Shown here: piece after piece, positions 53,648-61,508 of the stretch
Position numbering within the stretch: the stretch's first letter is position 1
Layout: each line of letters opens with the position of its first letter
NCBI GenBank assembly: GCA_965243325.1
Contig: CBDEUQ010000003.1
Location: forward strand, 1,302,001 to 1,366,000
Source: JANQOH01 sp965243325
GTDB lineage: Bacteria > Pseudomonadota > Alphaproteobacteria > UBA7887
Length of the DNA stretch: 64,000 nt
Direction: 5' to 3'
Program-made: the position numbers and the translations under genes
The notes under the pieces: model-generated
What the model was told of the DNA's origin: nothing
Databases searched by the model: none
Seen by the model: only the letters and a program-made list of their open reading frames with translations

Positions 53648-54415
53648 ATGGTGCAGGGTATTCACGACCGCCAGATTCCTCGCGAGACCGACGCCGCCAC
53701 GGGGCTTCCGATCGGGCCGCGGCTTGCCGACGCAGGTCCGGCAAATGCGCCGGAACGCAGCGCGCTGGAAGGGCGCTACACGCGGCTCGAACCTCTGGAC
53801 CCGGAACGCCACGTCGACGATCTTCTCGCCGCCTCGGGACCGCCCGAAAGGGCGGCGCGCTTTCGCTACATGTCGGAGCTTCCGCCGGACTCCCGGGAGT
53901 CCTTCCACGCCTGGGCGCGCCGCACCGCGGCGTCGCCGGACCCGCTGTTCTTCGCCGTCGTCGACCGCGCCACCGGCCGGGCCGGGGGATGGCAGGCGTA
54001 TCTGCGCATCGCCCCGGCCCACCGATGCATCGAGATCGGCAACATCTACTGGGGGCCGCGCATCGCGGGCACCCGCGTCGCCACCGAAGCGATGTACCTG
54101 TTCGCCCGGCATGCGCTGGAATCCCTGGGGTACCGCCGCTACGAGTGGAAGTGCGACGCGCTGAATGCGCCCTCGCGCCGCGCCGCGCTGCGCTTCGGAT
54201 TTACCTACGAAGGGCACTTCCGCCGGGCGGTCATCGTCCGCGGGCGAACCCGCGACACCGCGTGGTACTCGATCATCGACGAGGAGTGGCCGGCGTTGAA
54301 GGCGGCCTACGAGCGCTGGCTCGCGCCGGAGAATTTCGATGCTCGGGGCAGACAGAGGACCCGTCTCAGCGAGGCGACGGCGGCGGCGCTCGCAATCGTT
54401 CGCCGGAGCGCCTGA
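53648..54415 (+). CDS. GNAT acetyltransferase, RimJ/RimL type
   Basis: A 255-residue N-acetyltransferase. The segment GRYTRLEPLDPERHVDDLLAA opens the fold, IGNIYWGPRIAGTRVATEAM is the acetyl-CoA pyrophosphate loop, and YRRYEWKCDALNAPSRRAAL then FGFTYEGHFRRAVI is the RimJ/L signature. Targets may be a protein N-terminus, an amino acid or an antibiotic. The ATG at 53648 gives about 40 residues ahead of the domain, and a later start is possible. Confidence 0.88.
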   Translation: MVQGIHDRQIPRETDAATGLPIGPRLADAGPANAPERSALEGRYTRLEPLDPERHVDDLLAASGPPERAARFRYMSELPPDSRESFHAWARRTAASPDPLFFAVVDRATGRAGGWQAYLRIAPAHRCIEIGNIYWGPRIAGTRVATEAMYLFARHALESLGYRRYEWKCDALNAPSRRAALRFGFTYEGHFRRAVIVRGRTRDTAWYSIIDEEWPALKAAYERWLAPENFDARGRQRTRLSEATAAALAIVRRSA

Positions 54416-54456
54416 CTGCGTTCGCCGCCCGTGTCGCGCCGGCGTTCCGCCGCCGG

Positions 54457-55659
54457 CTATCGGCCCTCCAGCAGCCCGTCCAGCAGATCGAGCATCTCGG
54501 CGATCTCGCCGTCGGACACGTTGAGGGCCGGCATGAAGCGGAGGGCGTCGGGCGCGGGGGCGTTCAGCAGCAGGCCCTCTGCCAGCGCCTTCTCGACGAG
54601 GGCGAATCCATCGGTCCGCGGCGTCAGGTCGAGGGCGAGCAGCAGCCCCCGGCCGCGCACGCCGCCGAGTCCGTATGTCCCGCTGAGGGTCTCCAGGCCG
54701 CGCCGCAGCGTCGCCCCCGCCTCGCGGACGCGCGCGAGGAAACCCTCCGCGGTGAGCTGGTCGAGCACCGCATGGCCGACGGCAGCCATCAGGGCGTTGC
54801 CGTTGTAGGTGCCGCCCTGGTCGCCGGGCTCGAAACAGCAGACCTCTTCCCGTGCGAGCAATGCCGCCAGCGGGGTTCCCGCGCCGATCCCCTTGCCCAG
54901 GGTCAGGATATCCGGCCGCACGCCGGTGTGCTCGAAGCAGAACAGGGCGCCGGTCCGTCCCATGCCGGTCTGGATCTCGTCCAGGATCAGCAGGAGTCCC
55001 CGCTCGTCCGCCAGGGCGCGCAGAGATTTCAGATACGTGTCTTCGGCAGGCCGGACGCCGGACTCGCCCTGGATCGGCTCCAGCATGATGGCGACGGTGC
55101 CGTCCGTGATCGCGGCTTCGGCGGCTGCAATGTCATTCAGCGGCACCTTCGGAAAGCCCGCCACCTTGGGTTCGAACAGTTCGTTCCAGGCGGCCTTGCC
55201 GGAGGCCGACATGGTGGCAAGGGTCCGACCGTGGAAGCCATCGACGACGGTGACGATCTCGTAAGCGCCGTCGCGGTGCCGGGCGCCCCATTTCCGCGCC
55301 AGCTTGATGGCTCCTTCATTGGCCTCCGCGCCGCTGTTGGCGAAGAAGACCCGGTCCAGCCCCGCGGCGGCCGTCAAGGCGTCCGCGTAGCGTATCGTCG
55401 GCTCGCTGTAGTAGGCGGGGCTGCAGGTCAGCAGCCTGGCGGACTGTTCGGCCAGCACGCGGGTGAGGGCCGGCGGTGCGTGCCCGAGGCAGTTCACGGC
55501 CCAGCCCTGGACGAAGTCCAGATAGCGATTGCCGTCGCTGTCCCACAGCCGCCCGCCCTGCCCGTGCGTGAAGGTGATCGGCGGCCGGCGGGTGATTTCC
55601 ATGAGGGCCCCGTAAGGGCCGTGTGCCGTGCGGTCTGCCTGTGGCGTTGAACTTGACAT
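54457..55659 (-). CDS. Class III aminotransferase, acetylornithine aminotransferase-like
   Basis: A 400-residue PLP enzyme. Motifs are RYLDFVQGWAVNCLGHAPP, FFANSGAEANEGAIKLARKW, GFHGRTLATMSASGK, the aspartate in LLILDEIQTGMGRTGALF and the PLP lysine in ILTLGKGIGAGTPLAAL. Closest in look to ArgD/DapC-type enzymes, but other omega-aminotransferases are not excluded, and no arginine gene is adjacent. The ATG at 55659 is the family start. Confidence 0.88.
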   Translation of the reverse strand: MSSSTPQADRTAHGPYGALMEITRRPPITFTHGQGGRLWDSDGNRYLDFVQGWAVNCLGHAPPALTRVLAEQSARLLTCSPAYYSEPTIRYADALTAAAGLDRVFFANSGAEANEGAIKLARKWGARHRDGAYEIVTVVDGFHGRTLATMSASGKAAWNELFEPKVAGFPKVPLNDIAAAEAAITDGTVAIMLEPIQGESGVRPAEDTYLKSLRALADERGLLLILDEIQTGMGRTGALFCFEHTGVRPDILTLGKGIGAGTPLAALLAREEVCCFEPGDQGGTYNGNALMAAVGHAVLDQLTAEGFLARVREAGATLRRGLETLSGTYGLGGVRGRGLLLALDLTPRTDGFALVEKALAEGLLLNAPAPDALRFMPALNVSDGEIAEMLDLLDGLLEGR

Positions 55660-55929
55660 CGCCTTGTCCTCCCCGCTCCGGTCGCCGAGGACAAGGACAG
55701 CAACGTGGACCCCCGCCTCTCGGCGACGGTCGCGGCTGTTCAGATTGTGGTGCTAGTGAACGAGCCCGCGACCGCCTGTACGCAGGCGCGGCGTCGTGAA
55801 ATGCAGATGCAAATCCGTGGGCTCATGGCCGCGGACCCTATATCGATCGCGCGGTCTCGGCAAGGCTCGTGACCGTGGTTCGTCCATCCGGGAGGATCGG
55901 AGTCCCGGCGCATCCCGCCGCCCCGCGCT

Positions 55930-56583
55930 TCAGCCCTCGTGCGGGACGCCGCCCCGGCCGGCGACCATGGACAGGAACTCCCGCCGCGTCGCCGGGTCGT
56001 CGCGGAAGCAGCCGAGCAGTCGGCTGGTCACCATGCTGACCCCGGGTTTGCGGATGCCGCGCGTGGTCATGCACTGGTGCGCCGCCTCGATGACGACGCC
56101 GACGCCGCGCGGCTCGAGCGCGGTCTGGATCGTGTCCGCGATCTGCGACGTCAGCGCCTCCTGAATCTGCATCCGCCTGGCGAAGACCTCGACGAGGCGC
56201 GCGAGCTTGGAGATGCCGACGACCCGCCCCGCCGGCAGGAACCCGACGTGCGCCTTGCCGATGATGGGAACGATGTGGTGCTCGCAGTGGGATTCGAGGC
56301 GGATGTCGCGCAGCACGACCATGCCGTCATAGGAGGCGGTCTCCTCGAACGTGGTGGTCAGCAGGGCGGCCGGGTCTTCGCCGTAGCCGGCGAAGAACTC
56401 CTCCCAGGCGCGCACGACGCGCCCCGGCGTTCCCTTCAGCCCCTCGCGGTCGGGGTCGTCTCCCGCCCACTCGATCAGCGTGCGGACCGCAGCCTCAGCC
56501 TCCGACCGGCTCGGCCGACGGCGTGCGCCCGACACGGCGCGCGGCAAGATCGGGGGCCGAGCCTCGACGACTGCGGGGTCCAT
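55930..56583 (-). CDS. folE: GTP cyclohydrolase I (zinc type)
   Basis: A 217-residue enzyme making dihydroneopterin triphosphate, the first step to folate. The zinc ligands are C and H in LESHCEHHIVP and the late C in AAHQCMTTRGIRKPG. GISKLARLVEVFARRMQIQE is the second family signature. The gene is divergent from zur with about 100 bp between starts, and a perfect palindrome lies in that space. A zinc-dependent FolE beside a zinc regulator is notable because it is usually the zinc-independent isoform that is under Zur control. Confidence 0.95.
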   Translation of the reverse strand: MDPAVVEARPPILPRAVSGARRRPSRSEAEAAVRTLIEWAGDDPDREGLKGTPGRVVRAWEEFFAGYGEDPAALLTTTFEETASYDGMVVLRDIRLESHCEHHIVPIIGKAHVGFLPAGRVVGISKLARLVEVFARRMQIQEALTSQIADTIQTALEPRGVGVVIEAAHQCMTTRGIRKPGVSMVTSRLLGCFRDDPATRREFLSMVAGRGGVPHEG

Positions 56584-56642
56584 ATGCTGACCTTTCTTGA
56601 GCTTCGCGCCGCTCGCGGCGGCGCGCTTGCGATCAAAAATGG

Positions 56643-56656
56643 AACGTTATAACGTT
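56643..56656. promoter_or_regulatory. Palindromic operator, likely Zur box
   Basis: AACGTTATAACGTT is a perfect 14-bp palindrome, centred on the TTATAA core found in alphaproteobacterial Zur sites. It sits 32 bp upstream of the zur ATG and 60 bp upstream of the folE ATG, so it could control both genes. Confidence 0.65.
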
Positions 56657-56687
56657 GCCGTTCCCAAGCGCAAGGCATGATCGGGCG

Positions 56688-57194
56688 ATGGCGAAACCGG
56701 CGATCCGACCCCGACCCTGCACCGATCCGGATTGCGGCGGCGGGCACTCGCCGAGCGAGCGGGTCGCGCTGGCCGTGTCGATCTGCGAGAGTCGCGGGGT
56801 GCAGATGACGGCGCTCCGCCGGCGTGTCCTCGAGCTGCTTTGGGAGAGGGGCCGGCCGACCGGCGCCTACGAGCTGATCGAAGCGGTCGGCCTCGGCCAG
56901 TCGCGGCCCGTCGGACCGCCCACCGTGTACCGGGCGCTCGAGTTCCTCATGGCGCAGGATCTGGTCTCCAGAATCGAGAGCCTGAACGCCTACGTCCCCT
57001 GCCTCCATCCGGAGCGCCGGCACGACTGTCTTTTCTTCATCTGCCGGAGCTGCCGGGCCTCGGTCGAGCTCGAGGATCCGCGGATCGGCGGGCTGCTTGC
57101 CGAAAATGCGGCGGTCGTCGGGTTCGTCGCGACGCGGCGCACGGTCGAGGTCGAGGGCATGTGCGCGCAATGCGCAGAAGCCGGCGCGGCGTAA
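56688..57194 (+). CDS. zur: Zinc uptake regulator, Fur family
   Basis: A 168-residue metalloregulator. The winged helix is MTALRRRVLELLWERGRPTG, then GPPTVYRALEFLMAQDLVSRI. The structural zinc cysteines are C-x-x-C pairs in FFICRSCRASVE and GMCAQCAEAG; the regulatory site uses H and C in HPERRHDC. The N-terminus has an extra CTDPDCGGGH segment, which could be a further metal contact. These are features of Zur rather than Fur. It is divergent from folE and probably controls itself. Confidence 0.9.
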   Translation: MAKPAIRPRPCTDPDCGGGHSPSERVALAVSICESRGVQMTALRRRVLELLWERGRPTGAYELIEAVGLGQSRPVGPPTVYRALEFLMAQDLVSRIESLNAYVPCLHPERRHDCLFFICRSCRASVELEDPRIGGLLAENAAVVGFVATRRTVEVEGMCAQCAEAGAA

Positions 57195-57306
57195 CCGTGA
57201 GCGGGACGCCCCGCCCCGCGGAGAGCAGGCATCGGCGCGGACCGCGGCCGCGGGCCGGCGGCGGTTTGCCCGGCCGCGGGAGCGCGTCGATGAGCCGGGC
57301 GCCGGC

Positions 57307-57441
57307 ATGAGGTTGCGGCGCATTCCTTCGCTGCGGCTGCTGTCTCTCGGTGCCGGTCCGCGGCTGCTCGGCGCGGCGCTGCTCGTCGCGGCGCTCTGGG
57401 CCGGATTTTTCTGGGCGACGTCGAGGCCGGGGGGCTTTTGA
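57307..57441 (+). CDS. Small single-span membrane protein (hypothetical)
   Basis: A 44-residue frame: basic N-terminus (MRLRRIPSLRLL), one hydrophobic span (LLGAALLVAALWAGFFWATS) and a short tail. No family is recognised. It lies 112 bp after zur on the same strand. The start context is weak, so translation is unproven. Confidence 0.35.
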   Translation: MRLRRIPSLRLLSLGAGPRLLGAALLVAALWAGFFWATSRPGGF

Positions 57442-57620
57442 CCGAAGCCCTCGAGCTTCCGGACCCGACCCTCGGCTGCGACCGGCATCCGGCGTTTCTC
57501 GGCCTCGGCGGCACCCTCTATCTCGGCGCGCTGTCCGGCCCGGACGGCCCGGCACCGACCTGCCTCGACACGATACGGCACGACGCCACCACGCTCGGAG
57601 AGGGGTTGGGAAGCCGGTAA
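57438..57620 (+). CDS. Hypothetical small protein
   Basis: A 60-residue frame from a TTG that overlaps the stop of the preceding small gene (TTGA). It contains LGCDRHPAFLGLGGTLYLG. No homologous family is evident. The overlap suggests coupling, but this may be a chance frame in a 500-bp stretch between zur and the oxidoreductase. Confidence 0.25.
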   Translation: MTEALELPDPTLGCDRHPAFLGLGGTLYLGALSGPDGPAPTCLDTIRHDATTLGEGLGSR

Positions 57621-57713
57621 CGCGCGACCGGGCGGGCGCGATCCCTGCCGCAGCGCCGCTTGCCCGCCCGGGGTGCGCCCGATACGCTCGCCGCGGAGTT
57701 GCGGGAGAGCGGA

Positions 57714-59084
57714 ATGAACCTTTCGAGACTGCTGGCGGCGCGCGCCGAGGCGGGTACGCCGGTCCGCGCCGGGCTGATCGGCGCGGGCAAGTTCGGCACC
57801 ATGTTCCTTGCCCAGGCGCGGCTGACGACGGGTCTGCACGTCCTCGGCATCGCCGATCTCGACGTGGCGCGGGCGCACGCCAACTGCCGCGGCGCCGGCT
57901 GGCCGAAGGCGCAGACCGCCGCCGCCGGCCTCGACCGCGCGGCGGAGGACGGCACGACGCACATCGGCGGCGACGCGGACGCGCTCATCGCCCATCCGGC
58001 GCTCGACGTCGTGATCGACGCGACCGGCGATCCCCGCGTCGGCATCCGCCACTGCCTCGCGGCCATCGACAACGGCAAGCACGTCGTCATGGTCAACGTC
58101 GAGGCCGATGTCGTGGCCGGCCCCCTGCTCGCACGCCGCGCCGAACGCGCCGGAGTCGTCTACAGCCTCGCCTGGGGCGACCAGCCGGCGCTGATCGCCG
58201 AGCACGTCGACTGGGCGCGGGCGTGCGGCTTCAAGGTCGTCTGCGCCGGCAAGGGTACGCGCTACCACCCGGACTTCCATCGCTCGACGCCTGACACGGT
58301 GTGGGACAACTTCCACTTCGGCCGCGAAACCGCCGAACGCGGCGGCATGAACCCCAAGATGTTCAACTCGTTCATCGACGGCACCAAGTCGGGAATCGAG
58401 ATGACGGCGGTGTGCAACGCCACCGGGCTCGTGCCGCAGCCGGGCGGCCTCTCGTTCCCGCCGTGCTCGCGCTACGACCTTGCGGAGACGCTCAAGCCGG
58501 CGGCCGCCGGCGGCGCCGTCGCCCACGCCGGCACCACCGAGGTGGTGTCCTCGCTCCACCGCGACGGCTCGCCGGTGGAGAACGACCTCATGCTCGGCAC
58601 CTTCGTCGTCATCGAGGCCGACAACGACTACGTGCGCCACTGTTTCGAGGAATACCGCATGCTGCCCGACAGCAGCTTCCGCTACGGCGCGCTCTACCGG
58701 CCGACGCACATGATCGGCCTCGAACTCGGCGTGTCGGTCGCCTCGGCGGCGCTGCGCGGCGAGCCGACGGGCGCCCCGACCGGCTTTCGCTCCGACGTCG
58801 TCGCCTGCGCCAAGCGGCCGCTCGCCAGGGGCGAGGTGCTCGACGGCGAGGGCGGCTACATGGTGTGGGGCAGACAGGTTCCGGCGGCGGACTCGCTCGC
58901 CTCAGGCGGCCTGCCGCTCGGCCTCGCGAGCGGCGTGCCGCTCACCCGCGACATCGCCGAGGGCGAGCTCCTGTCGTGGTCCGACGCCGCAATCGACGAC
59001 GCCGACCCGGCCGTCCGCATCCGCCGCGAGATGGAGGCCGCGTTCGGCCGCGCCAACACGCCGCCGGAGTCGCACGCCGCCTGA
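57714..59084 (+). CDS. NAD(P)-binding Rossmann oxidoreductase with C-terminal SAF domain
   Basis: A 456-residue protein. The N-terminal Rossmann fold has AGLIGAGKFGTMFLAQAR, then DVVIDATGDPRVG and GKHVVMVNVEADVVAGPLLA, as in homoserine-dehydrogenase-like proteins. The middle carries GTRYHPDFHRSTPDTVWDNF and HAGTTEVVSS. The last 75 residues (CAKRPLARGEVLDGEGGYMV, then GLASGVPLTRDIAEGELL) form an SAF domain, and this is why members are often misnamed FlgA-like. Sugar-acid metabolism is the common setting, but the substrate is unknown. GGGAGAGCGGA precedes the ATG. Confidence 0.85.
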   Translation: MNLSRLLAARAEAGTPVRAGLIGAGKFGTMFLAQARLTTGLHVLGIADLDVARAHANCRGAGWPKAQTAAAGLDRAAEDGTTHIGGDADALIAHPALDVVIDATGDPRVGIRHCLAAIDNGKHVVMVNVEADVVAGPLLARRAERAGVVYSLAWGDQPALIAEHVDWARACGFKVVCAGKGTRYHPDFHRSTPDTVWDNFHFGRETAERGGMNPKMFNSFIDGTKSGIEMTAVCNATGLVPQPGGLSFPPCSRYDLAETLKPAAAGGAVAHAGTTEVVSSLHRDGSPVENDLMLGTFVVIEADNDYVRHCFEEYRMLPDSSFRYGALYRPTHMIGLELGVSVASAALRGEPTGAPTGFRSDVVACAKRPLARGEVLDGEGGYMVWGRQVPAADSLASGGLPLGLASGVPLTRDIAEGELLSWSDAAIDDADPAVRIRREMEAAFGRANTPPESHAA

Positions 59085-59116
59085 ACCCTTTCGCCTACCG
59101 AGAAGACGAGCGAACG

Positions 59117-59329
59117 ACGAGGAAAGCGCTGCCCCTCGCCGCCGCGCTTGTCGCGGCGGCCGGTCCGGTTCTCGGCGAGGGCCACCGGGACCACGGCTCG
59201 ACGATCGCTCTCGACGACGTGGAATGGACGCCCGCCCGCGAAGGCTCGCCCGTCCACTACGCGACGCTCCGCGGCAACCCGGCGAGCGGCGCCTCGCCGG
59301 AAGGCTACGGCAAAGCCTCGGGAGAGTGA
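59117..59329 (+). pseudogene. Secreted cupin-like protein, N-terminal remnant with ACG in place of ATG
   Basis: The frame TRKALPLAAALVAAAGPVLGEG looks like a signal peptide whose first codon, at 59117, is ACG where an ATG would be expected. It is followed by IALDDVEWTPAREGSPVHYA and TLRGNPASG, the opening of the DUF4437/cupin family of exported proteins. The cupin barrel itself is missing: a TGA comes after 70 residues. It is a remnant. Confidence 0.6.
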
Positions 59330-59330
59330 A

Positions 59331-59651
59331 TTGCAACGCGCGATCTGGCTGTCCTACGACCTCGGGGTCAGCGGCGATTACGAAGGCATGTATGCGTGGC
59401 TTGAGAACCACGGCGCGAAGGAGTGCGGCTCGAGCGTCGCGTTCCTGAAGAACTACGAGTTCGAGGGCGATCTCCTCGAGTCCGTGAAGGCGGATGTCGG
59501 CGAAACGGTGGCGCTGAATCGGCGTTCGCGGATCTACGTCATATTCAACGACAACGGCCGCGTGCGGGGCCGATATGCGGTCGGGAGGCGAAAAGCGCCG
59601 CCGTGGACGGGTTTCGGGGACGGGCCCGAACTGGAGTTCGATGAAGACTGA
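59331..59651 (+). CDS. Conserved hypothetical protein (about 106 residues)
   Basis: The conserved-looking part begins LQRAIWLSYDLGVSGDYEGM, with ENHGAKECGSSVAFLKNYEF, NRRSRIYVIFNDNGRVRGRY and a C-terminal KAPPWTGFGDG. The TTG at 59331, preceded by GGGAGAG, fits best; a longer frame from 59148 is antisense noise and not family-like. I recall similar small stand-alone proteins of unknown function in accessory regions but cannot name a family. It follows the cupin remnant directly. Confidence 0.6.
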   Translation: MQRAIWLSYDLGVSGDYEGMYAWLENHGAKECGSSVAFLKNYEFEGDLLESVKADVGETVALNRRSRIYVIFNDNGRVRGRYAVGRRKAPPWTGFGDGPELEFDED

Positions 59652-59727
59652 TGGCCGGGCTGGAACGGGTACTGGCCGGTTCCGGCTTCTTCATCGCGCT
59701 GCTCGACGCCGGCGCGCCGCCGCGGCG

Positions 59728-60618
59728 TCAGCCTGCGGCGGCCTCGCCCGCCTGCGCGGCGAAGATCGAGGTGTAGCCCCCGGACCAGTCGGGGGGGATC
59801 GGGCAGGGCCGCGGGTCGTGGTGCGCGTGGCGCGCCGCCTCGCCGCGCACCACGGAGCGGTAGTGGTGCGTTTGCGACGGATTCGGCGTGTACGGAAAGG
59901 CGTCGGCCGACGAATAGGCGTTGAGCAGCAGCGGCCGGCCGCGTGCCGCCCGGCTCGGCGGCGAGCCGTGCACGGCGCGGCAGTTGTGCACCGTGATCGA
60001 ACCCGCCGGGCCCGTCAGGTGCGCGACCCGCCCCAGGTCGAGCGCCGCCGCGTCGCGCGCCGACAGCGCGCCGGTCCAGCACCCGTCTGCGTCGTACTGG
60101 TCATAGAGCGGCCCTTCGTGGCTCCCGGGGACGATCGCCACCGGACCGTCGTCCTCGTCGGCGTCGTAGAGGTACGTCCCCACGGTCAGCGGGCTGTAGT
60201 TGGTGTGCGGGTAGAACTGGATGTCCTGGTGCCAGCGAACCGCGTCGCCGCCGTCGTGCCACTTGAAGTTGAGCTTCGAGTGGTGAAACACGACATCCGG
60301 CCCGACGAGGTCGGCGACCACGTCGGCGATGACGCCGTTCGCGAACTCCCAGTAGAGCGGGTGGCGCGCGTCGGGCTCCTTGAGGCGGCGGACCATGGGC
60401 CGCGCCGGGCCGTGGTCGGGCGACAGGTCGAAGGTGTCGTCGGACTCGGAGACGGCGCGGCTCCTGTCGACGAACTCGCGGGTCACCGCGCGCAGCCGCT
60501 CAAGCCAGTCGTCGTCGATCAGCTTCTCGACGACGACGTAGCCGCTGGCGAAGTAGGCCTCGCGCTGCGCCCGGTCGAGCACGCGCGCCGGGTGGGAGAG
60601 AATCTCGTCGGGCGTCAT
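59728..60618 (-). CDS. Phytanoyl-CoA dioxygenase family protein (PhyH) 2
   Basis: A 296-residue Fe(II)/2-oxoglutarate oxygenase. Iron ligands: H-x-D in RWHQDIQFYPHTNYSPL and the distal H in VHNCRAVHGSPPSRA; the 2-oxoglutarate arginine follows in ARGRPLLLNAY. It is longer and quite different from the PhyH at 16.8 kb and resembles the group of ectoine-hydroxylase-like proteins of unknown substrate. The ATG overlaps the stop of the phosphatase-ARH gene (ATGA). Confidence 0.9.
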   Translation of the reverse strand: MTPDEILSHPARVLDRAQREAYFASGYVVVEKLIDDDWLERLRAVTREFVDRSRAVSESDDTFDLSPDHGPARPMVRRLKEPDARHPLYWEFANGVIADVVADLVGPDVVFHHSKLNFKWHDGGDAVRWHQDIQFYPHTNYSPLTVGTYLYDADEDDGPVAIVPGSHEGPLYDQYDADGCWTGALSARDAAALDLGRVAHLTGPAGSITVHNCRAVHGSPPSRAARGRPLLLNAYSSADAFPYTPNPSQTHHYRSVVRGEAARHAHHDPRPCPIPPDWSGGYTSIFAAQAGEAAAG

Positions 60619-61478
60619 CGCGCCGGTCCCCTGTCGTTCGCACCGCCTTCGCGGGCATCGTAGCACCGCGCCGGCGCCGCGCCGAATCCGGCAATAGCGG
60701 AGTCCGGGCTATCGGCGAGCGCAAGCGCCATGGACGTATCGTCGGTCCAGGCGCCGAGCGGCAACTTGAACACTCCCCCGCCCGTCATGTCTTCCAGGCG
60801 CGGCTGCGCATCGCGGCGACAGAATTCGAGCGTCGTGCCCACCGCATCGCCAATCGCAAGACCGAGGAAGGCGCCGAGCGCCCGGTCGCGGATGCCGGCT
60901 GCGGTCCGGGATGGCACGGACGGCGCTCGTATCGAACATTGCGCCACGTGCGCTTCCTGCGCGGCGGTCTGGATGGCGTGCGGAGATTGTGCGTCTCGCA
61001 CCCGACTGATCGCCTCGTCCGGGGACGCGCCCAGCTCCACCAACAGGCGGGCGGCGACGGTTCCGGCGCGGCCCAGGCCGCCCCGGCAGTGGACCAGCAC
61101 ATCGAAGCCCAGTCTCAGCCGATCGCGCATGGGCTCTCCGGCGCTCGTCCATTCGTCTTCGAAGTCTCGACCGGGCGGGCATCCATCGGGAATCGGCGCA
61201 TGCAGCCATTCCATGTGCCTGTCCCGCACCGCCTCGGGGAGATCCCGCACGGACAGGCCGTCGAACTCCTCGTCGGTGATCAGGCTGACCACCGCGGTCG
61301 CTCCCCAGTGCGCAATCGCGTCGAGGTCGGCCTCCAGATTCCGAGCATGGTGTCTCGACATACCGTCGGGATCGGTCTTGCCGGGACACAACGTGATGCC
61401 GATGCGGCCGTGGCATTCGCCGGGTGTCACCGAGGCGATACGGAGCGGGCTGGGCGCGCTGGTTCTGGCCGCCGGCAT
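60615..61478 (-). CDS. Dual-specificity phosphatase fused to a truncated ADP-ribosylglycohydrolase
   Basis: A 287-residue fusion. Residues 20-180 are a cysteine phosphatase with the P-loop HCRGGLGRAGT (C131, R137) and a candidate general acid in the loop near D98. Residues 196-265 are the start of a DraG-type ADP-ribosylglycohydrolase: RDRALGAFLGLAIGDAVGTT then LGAWTDDTSMALALADS. The first metal-binding sets (GDAVG, TDDT) are present, but the rest of a roughly 280-residue domain, including the second metal motif, is absent. The frame ends at the PhyH gene with an ATGA overlap. The phosphatase may still work. Confidence 0.8.
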   Translation of the reverse strand: MPAARTSAPSPLRIASVTPGECHGRIGITLCPGKTDPDGMSRHHARNLEADLDAIAHWGATAVVSLITDEEFDGLSVRDLPEAVRDRHMEWLHAPIPDGCPPGRDFEDEWTSAGEPMRDRLRLGFDVLVHCRGGLGRAGTVAARLLVELGASPDEAISRVRDAQSPHAIQTAAQEAHVAQCSIRAPSVPSRTAAGIRDRALGAFLGLAIGDAVGTTLEFCRRDAQPRLEDMTGGGVFKLPLGAWTDDTSMALALADSPDSAIAGFGAAPARCYDAREGGANDRGPAR

Positions 61479-61508
61479 GAACTCACTTCCTTCGCAGACT
61501 CGGGTCGC

